This document shows positions 1 through 7,965 of a stretch of 64,000 bases of DNA, piece by piece; position 1 is the stretch's first letter; each line of letters opens with the position of its first letter. The position numbers were made by a program, and so were the translations under genes. Source of the stretch: Pseudomonas sp. B20(2017) (lineage in GTDB: Bacteria > Pseudomonadota > Gammaproteobacteria > Pseudomonadales > Pseudomonadaceae); NCBI RefSeq assembly GCF_002113125.1, contig NZ_NEJP01000014.1:62001-126000 (forward strand). Reading direction: 5' to 3'. A model generated the notes under the pieces. It did no database searches. It worked only from the letters and a program-made list of their open reading frames with translations, and was not told the origin of the DNA.

Positions 1-203
1 GTCACCACCAGACACAACCAGTGATCCGACTGCGGCCCCCAGGCCGGAAGCCGATGCTCGAAGCCTTTGCGCACCTGATCCTCGGCGATTTCACCGAACA
101 CGTACTGCATGGTTTGCGGCTCGGAATGCAGCCTGAGGAACAGCGGCCAGTCGGATTCGACCATCGTGCGCAGGTCCAGGCGTTGCGTGGTGAGCTCGAG
201 CAT
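1..203 (-). CDS. GNAT-family N-acetyltransferase, N-terminal part (cut by window edge)
   Basis: The ATG is at 203-201 and 67 codons stay open to the left edge, so the C-terminal half is missing. The translation begins MLELTTQRLDLRTM and continues with a W-P-L-F-L-R-L-H stretch and MQYVFGEI, the usual opening of RimJ/RimL-type acetyltransferases, which acetylate ribosomal protein N-termini or small amines. The acetyl-CoA loop lies outside the window. A GGAG-type ribosome site is not obvious. Family is well supported by the N-terminus; the substrate cannot be told. Confidence 0.7.
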   Translation of the reverse strand, partial: MLELTTQRLDLRTMVESDWPLFLRLHSEPQTMQYVFGEIAEDQVRKGFEHRLPAWGPQSDHWLCLVV

Positions 204-318
204 CCGCTGCTCCTTGCGAAGGTGAAAAAGAGAGAGGGTTTTTTACTTGGTGCGCGGGGAAAGATCAATGACCGTATCGGGCGATTGCCATAGGGTGCGA
301 GGGTTGCTCTTCCTGAGT

Positions 319-340
319 GGGTGAGTGTCCTTACTCACCC
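319..340. promoter_or_regulatory. Perfect 8-bp inverted repeat in intergenic region
   Basis: GGGTGAGT, six bases, then ACTCACCC. It lies between the start of the leftward acetyltransferase gene and the end of the alcohol dehydrogenase gene. No T-run follows on either strand, so it could be an operator or a factor-independent hairpin. Function unknown. Confidence 0.25.
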
Positions 341-439
341 GGAGTTCTGCGATGCATGGGGATGTGTATGAAAAAGCGTTCAATCAGCGTGTTGCATGAG
401 CCGCAAAGGGCTGCGCACTGATTTCTCCAGACAACCCTT

Positions 440-1489
440 TCAGCCGGCCAGCGTCGCGTTATCGATCACGAACCGATATTTCACGTCGCCCTGCAGCATC
501 CTTTCATAGGAAGCATTGATCTGATCCGCGCGAATCAGCTCGATGTCTGAAACGATGCCGTGTTCGGCACAGAAATCCAGCATCTCCTGAGTCTCCGGAA
601 TGCCGCCGATCATCGATCCGGCGATGGTTCGGCGCTTCATGATCAGGTTGAACACGTTCGGTGACTGATGCGGCGAGGCGGGGGCACCGACCAGCGTCAG
701 GGCACCATCGCGCTTGAGCAGCACCAGAAACGCGTCGAGATCGTGAGGCGCGGCGACGGTGTTGAGGATGAAGTCGAAGCTCTTGGTGTGCGCGGCCATT
801 TCCTCGGCGTTGCGCGACACCACAACCTCATCCGCGCCCAGTGCCTTGGCGGCTTCGCGCTTGGACTCGGAGGTGGTGAACGCCACGACATGCGCGCCCA
901 TCGCATGGGCCAGTTTGATGCCCATGTGGCCCAGGCCACCGATACCGACCACGCCAACCTTTTTGCCCGGCCCGGCGTTCCACTGGCGCAGTGGGGAGTA
1001 CGTAGTGATGCCCGCACACAGCAGCGGCGCGACGGCGGCCAGTTGAGCTTCAGGGTGACGGATGCGCAGCACGTAGCGCTCATGCACCACGATGTTTTGC
1101 GAGTAGCCGCCGAGGGTCCAGCCGGGTGCGTCCGGGGTCGGGAAGTTGTAGGTGCCGATCATGCCGTCGCAGTAGTTTTCCAGACCGGTTTCGCAGTCGT
1201 CGCAGTGTTTGCAGCTGTCGACGATGCAGCCGACACCTACCAAATCGCCAACCTTGTACTCGGAAACGTGCGCGCCGACCGCCGAAACGCGGCCGACAAT
1301 CTCGTGCCCGGGTACGCAGGGGAATTGGGTACCGGCCCATTCGGCGCGTACCTGGTGCAGGTCGGAGTGGCAGATGCCGCAGAAGGCGATGTCGATCTGC
1401 ACATCATGGGCCGCCGGCGCGCGGCGATTGATTTGCATGGGCTCAAGGGGTTTGTCGCCCGCGTGGGCACCGTAGGCGTGTACAAGCAT
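440..1489 (-). CDS. Zinc-dependent NAD(P) alcohol dehydrogenase (YahK/cinnamyl-alcohol type)
   Basis: A 349-aa medium-chain dehydrogenase that should interconvert aldehydes and alcohols in the cytoplasm with NADP(H). Catalytic zinc ligands are visible as C40 in CGICHSD, H62-E63 and C158; the structural zinc site is C93, C96, C99 and C107. The Rossmann motif GIGGLGHMG is at 182-190. The length fits the YahK/AdhC-like group of broad-range aldehyde reductases. It lies downstream of the AraC-type regulator in the same direction, with a 150-base gap that contains a hairpin, so it is probably a separate transcript. Substrate inferred only from family. Confidence 0.88.
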   Translation of the reverse strand: MLVHAYGAHAGDKPLEPMQINRRAPAAHDVQIDIAFCGICHSDLHQVRAEWAGTQFPCVPGHEIVGRVSAVGAHVSEYKVGDLVGVGCIVDSCKHCDDCETGLENYCDGMIGTYNFPTPDAPGWTLGGYSQNIVVHERYVLRIRHPEAQLAAVAPLLCAGITTYSPLRQWNAGPGKKVGVVGIGGLGHMGIKLAHAMGAHVVAFTTSESKREAAKALGADEVVVSRNAEEMAAHTKSFDFILNTVAAPHDLDAFLVLLKRDGALTLVGAPASPHQSPNVFNLIMKRRTIAGSMIGGIPETQEMLDFCAEHGIVSDIELIRADQINASYERMLQGDVKYRFVIDNATLAG

Positions 1490-1603
1490 GGGAACGTCCT
1501 CGAAGGATCAGTCGGACAGTCATCTTCACGTTCGGTGTCCCCGTTCTGTTAGCGCATTTCTCTGGATTGCTTGCCCGATTCTGCTCGCAGTCGTGCGCAT
1601 TGG

Positions 1604-1630
1604 CCCGACCTGCTGCAAGAGCAGGTCGGG
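1604..1630 (-). terminator. Hairpin downstream of AraC-type gene
   Basis: A perfect 11-bp stem, CCCGACCTGCT with AGCAGGTCGGG, and a 5-base loop, ten bases past the stop codon of the leftward regulator gene. There is no clear U-run, so termination efficiency is uncertain. Confidence 0.45.
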
Positions 1631-1640
1631 CCTGAGCAGG

Positions 1641-2510
1641 CTAGCGCAGCGGCACGTAGATATCCGTTTGCCACTGATCTTTCGGGGTCTCGGGACTGAT
1701 GCTCAAGTATTCGAAAAACAGAGGGTGATCACGCAGTTCTTCGCCGCTGGCCGGTAACCAGTCGCGGTAGATCGGGTAGATGGTTTCGCCGATGTGATCG
1801 GTGGAGCCCACATGCCGGACGACAGCGCAGCGACCGGCGGGAATGATCAGTTCGCCGACATTGAATGCATTGGGTGCCACGGTGTCGTGAATCTCGCCGC
1901 AAATCGCGAAATGAAAGTCTTGCGGTGGTGTCGTGTCGGGATTGCCATAGGGAATCCCGAACGTGCGGCTCGATGCCACCGGTGACTGGCCACTTTGCTG
2001 GCGCCACTGGATGAACGTTTGCACGCTTTGATTGAGAAGCCCCGGGGGGCCGCGGTGTTCAAGTGCGGCGACGCGAACTTCGGGGAAGTCGACAGTTCGT
2101 ACCTGCATGGCAATGCTCCTTGAGAAATGAGGAATGGCAAAGACCGAATGCCAGACCTTCCAGTCCGGTGCCTTGCGAAAAGTCCCAGGCGAGAGACCAA
2201 GGGCTCGCTTGAATGCCCTCGAAAACGCCTCGGGACTATCGAAGCCCGTATCCAGCGCGGCGTCCATCACCGAGAGGTCAGGCAGGGCGACCAAACGGTG
2301 TGCCGCACGACGCAGGCGCATCAACTGCACATAACGAGAAACGGGCACGCCGACGAATACCGTAAATTGCCTGTGAAAGTGGAACTCGGAAAAGTTCGCA
2401 ACCTGACTTAACGCCTTCACCGACAGGTCGCCATCAAGGTTGGCGTCGATGTAGGCGAGTACCGCTGTGAAGCGTCTCGCGTAGGCAATTTGAGTCGGAG
2501 TGTCGGGCAC
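1641..2510 (-). CDS. AraC-family regulator with GyrI-like effector domain
   Basis: A 289-aa protein. Residues about 10-110 form the AraC/XylS DNA-binding domain with two helix-turn-helices (LSVKALSQVANFSEFHFHRQF, then VMDAALDTGFDSPEAFSRAFKR). Residues about 135-289 form a GyrI/Rob-type ligand-binding domain, recognisable from VRTVDFPEVRVAALEHRGPP and the closing YEYLSISPE-like segment with W-Q-T-D-I-Y-V-P. Such proteins bind small hydrophobic or cationic molecules and often control drug or aldehyde response genes. It sits upstream of, and in line with, the alcohol dehydrogenase, which may be its target; that is inference. Confidence 0.85.
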   Translation of the reverse strand: MPDTPTQIAYARRFTAVLAYIDANLDGDLSVKALSQVANFSEFHFHRQFTVFVGVPVSRYVQLMRLRRAAHRLVALPDLSVMDAALDTGFDSPEAFSRAFKRALGLSPGTFRKAPDWKVWHSVFAIPHFSRSIAMQVRTVDFPEVRVAALEHRGPPGLLNQSVQTFIQWRQQSGQSPVASSRTFGIPYGNPDTTPPQDFHFAICGEIHDTVAPNAFNVGELIIPAGRCAVVRHVGSTDHIGETIYPIYRDWLPASGEELRDHPLFFEYLSISPETPKDQWQTDIYVPLR

Positions 2511-2657
2511 GGTGTGAAAGTCCTGGAAATTCGGTCGGCCTTAGAATCGACGATAGCGGCCTGTATGCGCCTAGCCGTATTTGCTCAAGGCAGAAAGTCG
2601 GTGCTGACACCCTGCACCGACTGGCCGAATCATTACACTCGCACGGTGCGTTGTGAA

Positions 2658-4625
2658 TCAGTCGCGCGTCTGGGCAACAATCGCGAAATTCCCCGGCGCC
2701 TTTTCCAGCAACCCCAGAAACCTCACGAGATCGACCTTGCTGCCTTCCACCTTCAGATCATCAGAGGTGAGCGTTTCCTTCAGGCCGGCGGTGCCGCCCA
2801 GCAGCTGGACGAACAGGTCCTTGGTGACGGTCAGCGTTGCGTTGGCATTCGCCGCCGTCGGGCCTTTTCGATAGTGCAGCACGGCGTTCTCGATCCACAG
2901 CACGAACGATTCATTCGTATCGGTCAGCACCAGATTGAACGTCCAGTTCTTGCCATCCGCCGCCGGCCCGTCGAGGCTCGCGGCCATGGCTTCGAGGAAG
3001 CGTTCGGTGGGTGTCTGCTTCATCAGTTCGATCAGATCCGAGCGTTTGACGCCCTTGGCCGGCGGGCCGTTGCGCAGCTCCATGGCAGCGGTCAGGTAGC
3101 TGTTGCGCCAGGTCGCCGACTCCGCCTGATAGCCCATCTGTTCGTACGCGCGAGCCAGCAGTTCCTTGCCGGCCGTGTCGTCGGGTTTGGCGAGCACGGC
3201 CTGATCCAGCAGCTCGGCGACCCAGCGGTATTCACCCTTGTCATAGGCCACGCGGGCGGCTTCGACCACCTTGGCGTTGCCTCCCATCAATTCGACGTAG
3301 CGCTTGGCGGATTCTTTGGGCACCAGAGGATTCAAGTGTGCGGGGTTGCCATCGTAGGCGCCCAGGTACATCTGGTAGATCGCCTTGACGTTGTGGCGCA
3401 GGTCGCCGTAATAGCCACGGGTGCCGAAGTACGAGGCCAGCGAATCCGGCAGCTGGATCTTGTCGGCGATCTCGTTGGGGGTGTAGCCGGCGTTCATCAG
3501 GCGCACGGTCTGGTCGTGCAGGTATTTGTAGACGTCGCGGTGCTTGGTGATGAATTCGCGGATCCGCTCGTTGCCCCAGATCGGCCAGTTGTGCTGACCG
3601 AAATAGACCTCGGTGTCGCCCAACTCATCGAGGGCGATTTGCGTGTAGTCGGACCAGCGCAGTGCATCGCGCACCTTCGCGCCACGGATCGGCAGCAGGT
3701 TGTGCATGGTCTGCGCCAGCAGCTCCGCACCGCCGTAGGCCTTGAGCGCAGGGATAGAAAAGGTCAGCTCGGCCGGGGCTTCCGCGCCGGGCATGTTGTG
3801 AAAGACGAAGTTGACGCCGTCGAGCACCAGCGGCTGGATCGGCTGGTCGATGATCTGCGTCGGCGGCAGGATGCCCATGCTGCCGTAAGCGACGTTTTTG
3901 CCCAGCCCGGTGTCGACGATGCCGGTGACGCCCGGCGTCAGGTTCTTGCCGAACTGATACATCGAACGCCGCGCCATCGCCGGGCCTGCGAGAATGTTTT
4001 CGCTGGTGGCTTCTTCCATGAAGCCGGCCGGCGCGACGATGGGAATGTTGCGTTGGGCCACTTCGCTGGCCGAAGTGATGCCCAGCACACCGCCGAAATG
4101 GTCGGCATGGTCGTGGGTGAAAATGATCGCGGTGACGGGCTTGTTGCCCAGATGCTCGCGGGCGAAGGCCAGCGCTGCGGCGGCGGATTCACGGGAGGTC
4201 AGCGGGTCAACCACGATCCAGCCGGTTTGCCCATCGATCAGCGTCATGTTGGCGATGTCGAAACCGCGCAACTGGTAAATCCCATCGCGGACCTTGAACA
4301 GACCGATCTGCGCGTTGAGCATCGCGTGTCGCCACAGGCTAGGATTGACGGTGGCTGGCGCCTGGCCTTCGACGAAACGGTACGCATCGAAATCGATCAG
4401 GACATTGCCGTCAGCGCCGAGGATCTTGCCGGTGGGGCGAGCGATGAAACCGCGCCGGGCATCTTCCATGTCGCGGTTGTCGCTGAGGTCGAGGCCCTTG
4501 ATCGACGCCTGGATCATCGCTGCCGTGGCGGGCGTGGCGTCGCCGGCTGCGACGCCGGGCTTGTTGTCGCAGCCGCCGAGGGACACCAGCGTCAGGGCGA
4601 GGATCGTGCAGAGGGTCGGTTTCAT
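2658..4625 (-). CDS. sdsA: Alkylsulfatase (SDS hydrolase, SdsA1-type), predicted lipoprotein
   Basis: A 655-aa metallo-beta-lactamase-fold enzyme that should hydrolyse primary alkyl sulfates such as dodecyl sulfate to alcohol and sulfate. The zinc motif HDHADH is at 171-176. The centre has the dimerisation region of the SdsA1/BDS1 group, and the C-terminal 130 residues look like the SCP2-type domain that binds the alkyl chain. The N-terminus is a hydrophobic leader ending in LGGC with C19 as the candidate lipidated cysteine, so export and membrane anchoring are likely. The gene is divergent from a LysR regulator 105 bases away, the arrangement seen for sdsA1/sdsB1 in P. aeruginosa. Confidence 0.92.
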   Translation of the reverse strand: MKPTLCTILALTLVSLGGCDNKPGVAAGDATPATAAMIQASIKGLDLSDNRDMEDARRGFIARPTGKILGADGNVLIDFDAYRFVEGQAPATVNPSLWRHAMLNAQIGLFKVRDGIYQLRGFDIANMTLIDGQTGWIVVDPLTSRESAAAALAFAREHLGNKPVTAIIFTHDHADHFGGVLGITSASEVAQRNIPIVAPAGFMEEATSENILAGPAMARRSMYQFGKNLTPGVTGIVDTGLGKNVAYGSMGILPPTQIIDQPIQPLVLDGVNFVFHNMPGAEAPAELTFSIPALKAYGGAELLAQTMHNLLPIRGAKVRDALRWSDYTQIALDELGDTEVYFGQHNWPIWGNERIREFITKHRDVYKYLHDQTVRLMNAGYTPNEIADKIQLPDSLASYFGTRGYYGDLRHNVKAIYQMYLGAYDGNPAHLNPLVPKESAKRYVELMGGNAKVVEAARVAYDKGEYRWVAELLDQAVLAKPDDTAGKELLARAYEQMGYQAESATWRNSYLTAAMELRNGPPAKGVKRSDLIELMKQTPTERFLEAMAASLDGPAADGKNWTFNLVLTDTNESFVLWIENAVLHYRKGPTAANANATLTVTKDLFVQLLGGTAGLKETLTSDDLKVEGSKVDLVRFLGLLEKAPGNFAIVAQTRD

Positions 4626-4730
4626 TCTTGTTGTTCTCCGAGGGTCGAATGCGCTCCAGCCTAGAGGCAGGGCGGTGATGTATCCAATGCATTGTTTACA
4701 TCCGGATAATGCGTCGCTAGCATCGGGCGA

Positions 4731-5654
4731 ATGGACCTTAAACGACTGTCACACCTTCTCGCGCTGGCCGATGAACGCCATTTCGGTCGCGCGGCCGAGC
4801 GCATGCACCTCAGCCAGCCGGCCCTGAGTCGCAGCATTCAGGCGCTGGAGAGTGAAACGGGGCAGCGCCTGTTCGACCGCGACACCGGCGACGTCCGCCC
4901 GACGCCGGCGGGAGAGTTTCTGATCGAGCGGGCGCGGCGACTGCTGTTCGATGCCCGCTCGCTGGAGCGGGACATGGCGCTCTATAGCGATCGCCAACTG
5001 GGTAGCCTCGCCTTTGGCGTCGGGCCTTTCCCGGCTGCGATGTTGATGCATCAAGTGGTGCCGCGACTGCGTCAGGATCACCCGGCGGTTACGCTGCGGG
5101 TGGAAGTGAACAACTGGCAGATTCTCGAAGCGCGGTTGCGCGCTGAAGCGATCGAATTTTTTGTGGCCGATATCCGCAACTTCACGGCGGAATCCGACCT
5201 GCTGATCCGTTCGCTGGGCCAGGTCTCGGCAGGCTTTTTCGTACGACCGGAGCACCCGCTGGCAGGGCGTAAAGTGCAGATGGGCGAACTGGAAGGTTAC
5301 GGCATCGCCACGACGCGCCTGCCGGAAGTGGTGAAGCTTGAAACCGCCGGAACCCTCGGCATCTCCACCCGCCAGACGCTGCCCATCGTGCTGGAGTGTG
5401 ATGATGTGGCGTTGCTCAAGACCGTCGCTGGTTCAACCGACACCATCCTTGGCGTCATCCATGGCGCCGTGGCTGAAGATATTCGGGTGGGGCGTTTGAT
5501 CGAGCTTCATGTTGTCGACAGGCCGGGATTTCATTCTGAAATTGGTGTGGTGAGTTTGCAGGGTAGAAGCTTGTCGCCGACCGCGCTGTGTGTGATCGAG
5601 GCGGTCGTTGCCGAGATGCAATCCGTTCACGTCGAACAATCCCCACGTCTTTAG
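4731..5654 (+). CDS. sdsB: LysR-family regulator, probable activator of the alkylsulfatase gene (SdsB-like)
   Basis: A 307-aa protein with a LysR winged helix at residues 1-60 (MDLKRLSHLLALADERHFGR, then SQPALSRSIQALE) and a type-2 periplasmic-binding-protein-like effector domain over about 90-295. It diverges from the alkylsulfatase gene with a 105-base shared promoter region containing AT-rich sequence near 4678-4715. SdsB proteins activate alkylsulfatase genes in response to alkyl sulfates. The role is assigned from family and position; no binding site was proven. Confidence 0.82.
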   Translation: MDLKRLSHLLALADERHFGRAAERMHLSQPALSRSIQALESETGQRLFDRDTGDVRPTPAGEFLIERARRLLFDARSLERDMALYSDRQLGSLAFGVGPFPAAMLMHQVVPRLRQDHPAVTLRVEVNNWQILEARLRAEAIEFFVADIRNFTAESDLLIRSLGQVSAGFFVRPEHPLAGRKVQMGELEGYGIATTRLPEVVKLETAGTLGISTRQTLPIVLECDDVALLKTVAGSTDTILGVIHGAVAEDIRVGRLIELHVVDRPGFHSEIGVVSLQGRSLSPTALCVIEAVVAEMQSVHVEQSPRL

Positions 5655-5745
5655 AGACGCGTCCTACAGCCACGATTTTCCTGCTTCGTTAACGTCGTGC
5701 AGCCTCTTGCGAGGGGCTGTCGATGCATGAACGAAAGGACAATCA

Positions 5746-6957
5746 GTGGCTGGTCAAAAGGACATTCCCCGGGTTCCCAACCCACCGGCGGGCGACGGGC
5801 ATCACGTTACCTACCGCTATATGACGGCCACCGAACTGGCTGATCAGAACGACCGACAAAACAAGTACGACGCCATGCTGGCGCGGCAAGACGCCTTCGA
5901 ACGCAGCCGTGAGATGGCGGCGAACAAGCCAGAGCCAGCGCGCGCCGGTTGCGTGTTTGCCAAGTCGTGCAAGCTGCCGGACGCGATTATCGATTACTCC
6001 AATCCTTCGGGGATGGTGCCGACTGACAGCCTGAAGGACTACGGCGAGCTGATTTTGCTGGGTGGCCGGGAAGCCGATGACAGCGGTGGGGTTGAACTCA
6101 AGAAAATCAGCGGCACCGCCATTCCTGCGGGGTTGGGCACTTTTGCCCTTGCCGGTGAGGCGTTCAAGGCATTGCCCGCGATGGCCTCTGCTGCCGTCAT
6201 AACCCCGCTGGTCGGGCTGGTGGCGATGTTCATGCCCTCTAACCTGGGCGACAGCGCCCTCTACACGGAAGACCAGTTGCTCGCCCTCAAGCAGGCCCGA
6301 ACCCGCGTGCGCCTGCGTGTTGAACAGCTGGCCGATGGCAGCCTGAAGGGATATGGCTTCTATACCGGCAAGAATCGCGATTGGGAGATGGTTGATGTCG
6401 TGCAGTTTGCTGCACGCGGTAGCCGGTTTGTTGCAGACCTTGGTGAAGGTGTTGAGCTGGTCTGGACGCCTGCGGTGGATGGTTCCGACATCCTCGGTAT
6501 CCCGGCACTGGAGGCTGCTCCGCAGGCGCCGCATATCTGGGTATATCCGCCGACGAAAGCGGCGGACGGGATTCTGGTGAATCCGGTTTATCCGCCGGAG
6601 TATCGGGATTTTATTCTGGTTTTTCCGGCAGAGTCGGGGCTTAAGCCGCTTTACATTGTTGTCAGCACCCACGCGGGGGACCACGAGTACCATCCGGCTC
6701 CCGACATGCTCCCAGCCTTTCCTGATGCAAGAATCGTAGGCCGTAAAACGTCTGTACAAGGTGGTGGGGCGAAACGCAAAAGATGGAAAACTGCAAAGGG
6801 TTTGATTCTTGAATGGGACTCTATGCACGGTACAGTCGAAAAATATGATGCTAGAGGTAAACACCTTGGAGAGTTCGATCCGAACACAGGCGAGCCGACA
6901 TCTACAAAAAAGAATAAAAAATCTAAAAAAGGTAAGAAAAGGAGCATTGAACCTTGA
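5746..6957 (+). CDS. Compact S-type pyocin with colicin E3-like 16S rRNase domain
   Basis: A 403-aa protein with a GTG start after AAAGGA. Residues about 90-310 resemble the pyocin S translocation domain, with a hydrophobic stretch at 140-163. The last 90 residues match the colicin E3 cytotoxic ribonuclease: YHPAPD at 315-320, GGGAKRKRW at 339-347 and EWDSMHG at 356-362, with D358, H361 and E365 at the places of the E3 catalytic Asp, His and Glu. E3 enzymes cut 16S rRNA in the decoding site and stop translation. The C-terminus is lysine-rich. The protein lacks the roughly 200-residue receptor-binding region of typical S pyocins, so its delivery route is unclear (see findings). It overlaps the next gene by four bases. 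Confidence 0.85.
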   Translation: MAGQKDIPRVPNPPAGDGHHVTYRYMTATELADQNDRQNKYDAMLARQDAFERSREMAANKPEPARAGCVFAKSCKLPDAIIDYSNPSGMVPTDSLKDYGELILLGGREADDSGGVELKKISGTAIPAGLGTFALAGEAFKALPAMASAAVITPLVGLVAMFMPSNLGDSALYTEDQLLALKQARTRVRLRVEQLADGSLKGYGFYTGKNRDWEMVDVVQFAARGSRFVADLGEGVELVWTPAVDGSDILGIPALEAAPQAPHIWVYPPTKAADGILVNPVYPPEYRDFILVFPAESGLKPLYIVVSTHAGDHEYHPAPDMLPAFPDARIVGRKTSVQGGGAKRKRWKTAKGLILEWDSMHGTVEKYDARGKHLGEFDPNTGEPTSTKKNKKSKKGKKRSIEP

Positions 6958-7184
6958 GATTTTTAGTAGAAGCTTTTGACATCGAGACAGACTTCCAGGC
7001 TTTCGTTATCGAATTGCCACAGGGATGTGATGAGCAAATCAAAGCCATCATGGGTTGGAAAGAAGAACCGCAGGGGTGGGAAGGCTATGATTTGAGCCAG
7101 CCACAAATGCAAGCAATCGAAGAGCTTGTCGGTAGGTCGATTGAGGATCGAAATTTCTATTTCCAACTGACATGCAATGTATAG
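6954..7184 (+). CDS. Small bacteriocin-linked immunity-type protein, first in array
   Basis: A 76-aa acidic protein with a TTG start at 6954-6956, preceded by AAGGAG at nine bases; the TTGA overlap couples it to the toxin gene. It begins MRFLVEAFDIET and ends with YFQLTCNV. It is not similar to Im3, but its layout (M-x-F-L, a central Q-x-x-A-I-x-x-L helix, a final Y-F/x-L-x-C) matches the next gene, so the two look like diverged paralogues. Its position right behind a nuclease toxin suggests immunity. Which toxin it neutralises is not shown. Confidence 0.65.
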   Translation: MRFLVEAFDIETDFQAFVIELPQGCDEQIKAIMGWKEEPQGWEGYDLSQPQMQAIEELVGRSIEDRNFYFQLTCNV

Positions 7185-7195
7185 ACAGAAAAAGT

Positions 7196-7239
7196 AAAGG
7201 GGGCGGATCTATTCACGAGAATATATCCGGCCCTTTTTT
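7196..7239 (+). terminator. Terminator-like hairpin between immunity genes 1 and 2
   Basis: AAAGGG and CGGAT on the left pair with ATCCG and CCCTTT on the right, with a small internal bulge, followed by six T residues. It begins 11 bases after the first immunity gene stop. It could end or attenuate the toxin transcript. Confidence 0.6.
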
Positions 7240-7255
7240 CATGAAGGAACAAGCG

Positions 7256-7507
7256 ATGCTCTTCCTTTCAATAACCGGCTTTTACCCCGATGACGCCCAA
7301 GACGGCACTCTGCAGTTTGAGCTGGATATCGACGGTAGCGAAATGAATGAAAAAGTTGCACAGCTCATTGAGTCCAAGCCCCTGAGCGAACTGGAACCAG
7401 GTGAGTTGTTACTGCGCGAGGATCAGGTAGCGGCACTGGGAGCCCTGCTGGATGTCAGCTTCCCGAGCGGTCTGGAGTATTTCATGGGCACCTGTGCGAA
7501 GTACTGA
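7256..7507 (+). CDS. Small immunity-type protein, second in array
   Basis: An 83-aa acidic protein. I chose the ATG at 7256 because AAGGA lies seven bases upstream; longer in-frame starts run through the hairpin. It begins MLFLSITGFYPDD and ends with LEYFMGTCAKY. The C-terminal third (L-x-x-D-Q-x-A-A-L-x-x-L, then Y-F-x-x-x-C) lines up with the previous 76-aa protein. Flanking hairpins make it a self-contained cassette. Its likely role is immunity to a different bacteriocin; this is inference from position and resemblance. Confidence 0.6.
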   Translation: MLFLSITGFYPDDAQDGTLQFELDIDGSEMNEKVAQLIESKPLSELEPGELLLREDQVAALGALLDVSFPSGLEYFMGTCAKY

Positions 7508-7520
7508 TACTGCGGAGAGC

Positions 7521-7549
7521 AAAGGGTACCGGTCCACCGTCCCTTTTTT
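7521..7549 (+). terminator. Terminator-like hairpin between immunity genes 2 and 3
   Basis: AAAGGG pairs with CCCTTT and CGGT with ACCG around a short loop, followed by six T residues. The CCCTTTTTTC tract is the same as at 7231-7240, so the two spacers may share an origin. Confidence 0.6.
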
Positions 7550-7576
7550 CGTCAAAAAGATATCTGTGGGGAGGAG

Positions 7577-7822
7577 ATGGGACTGGAGCTGAGACTGGAG
7601 TGGTACGACACAGCAACCTTGGAACTCCAGGGTGAGGAGACGTCAAAAGATCTGGGGGATGATGAATCAGTATTGAATGACTTGGGCATTCCAGTAGAGG
7701 GCAACATTAATAATGGTAGCTTCAACGTCGTCGAGAAGTGGGTCGCGACTATTCAGCTGTACTTTCAACATCAGATCGCTCTGAGTACCAACGACTATCA
7801 AATCTCATTTGACTACAGCTAG
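7577..7822 (+). CDS. Colicin E3 immunity protein (Im3) homologue
   Basis: An 81-aa protein with ATG after GGGGAGGAG. It aligns along its length with Im3: MGLELRLEWYD, then SKDLGDD, NINNGSF, YFQHQI and a final ISFDYS. Im3 binds the E3 ribonuclease domain and blocks it, so this is the best candidate for the cognate immunity protein of the rRNase at 5746-6957. It ends a few residues earlier than Im3. It is third in the array and more than 600 bases from the toxin stop, unlike the usual toxin-immunity adjacency. Confidence 0.85.
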   Translation: MGLELRLEWYDTATLELQGEETSKDLGDDESVLNDLGIPVEGNINNGSFNVVEKWVATIQLYFQHQIALSTNDYQISFDYS

Positions 7823-7965
7823 CACCGCAAGACGGCTGATTGACAGTAAATGGCACGCCTATTAGCTCGCTTCCCGCGTTTTTGCCTGCGCTCGGCTTTC
7901 AGCGGATTGTTTTCCATCGCCTGATCCGCTTCACTGTGGCTCTTTTGCCTGAGCGGAAACCAATC

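Noticed and set aside
2490..4664. 724-codon open frame on the plus strand
   Set aside because: It is the antisense of the alkylsulfatase gene, whose motifs on the minus strand are clear; the GC-rich codon pattern keeps the opposite strand open.
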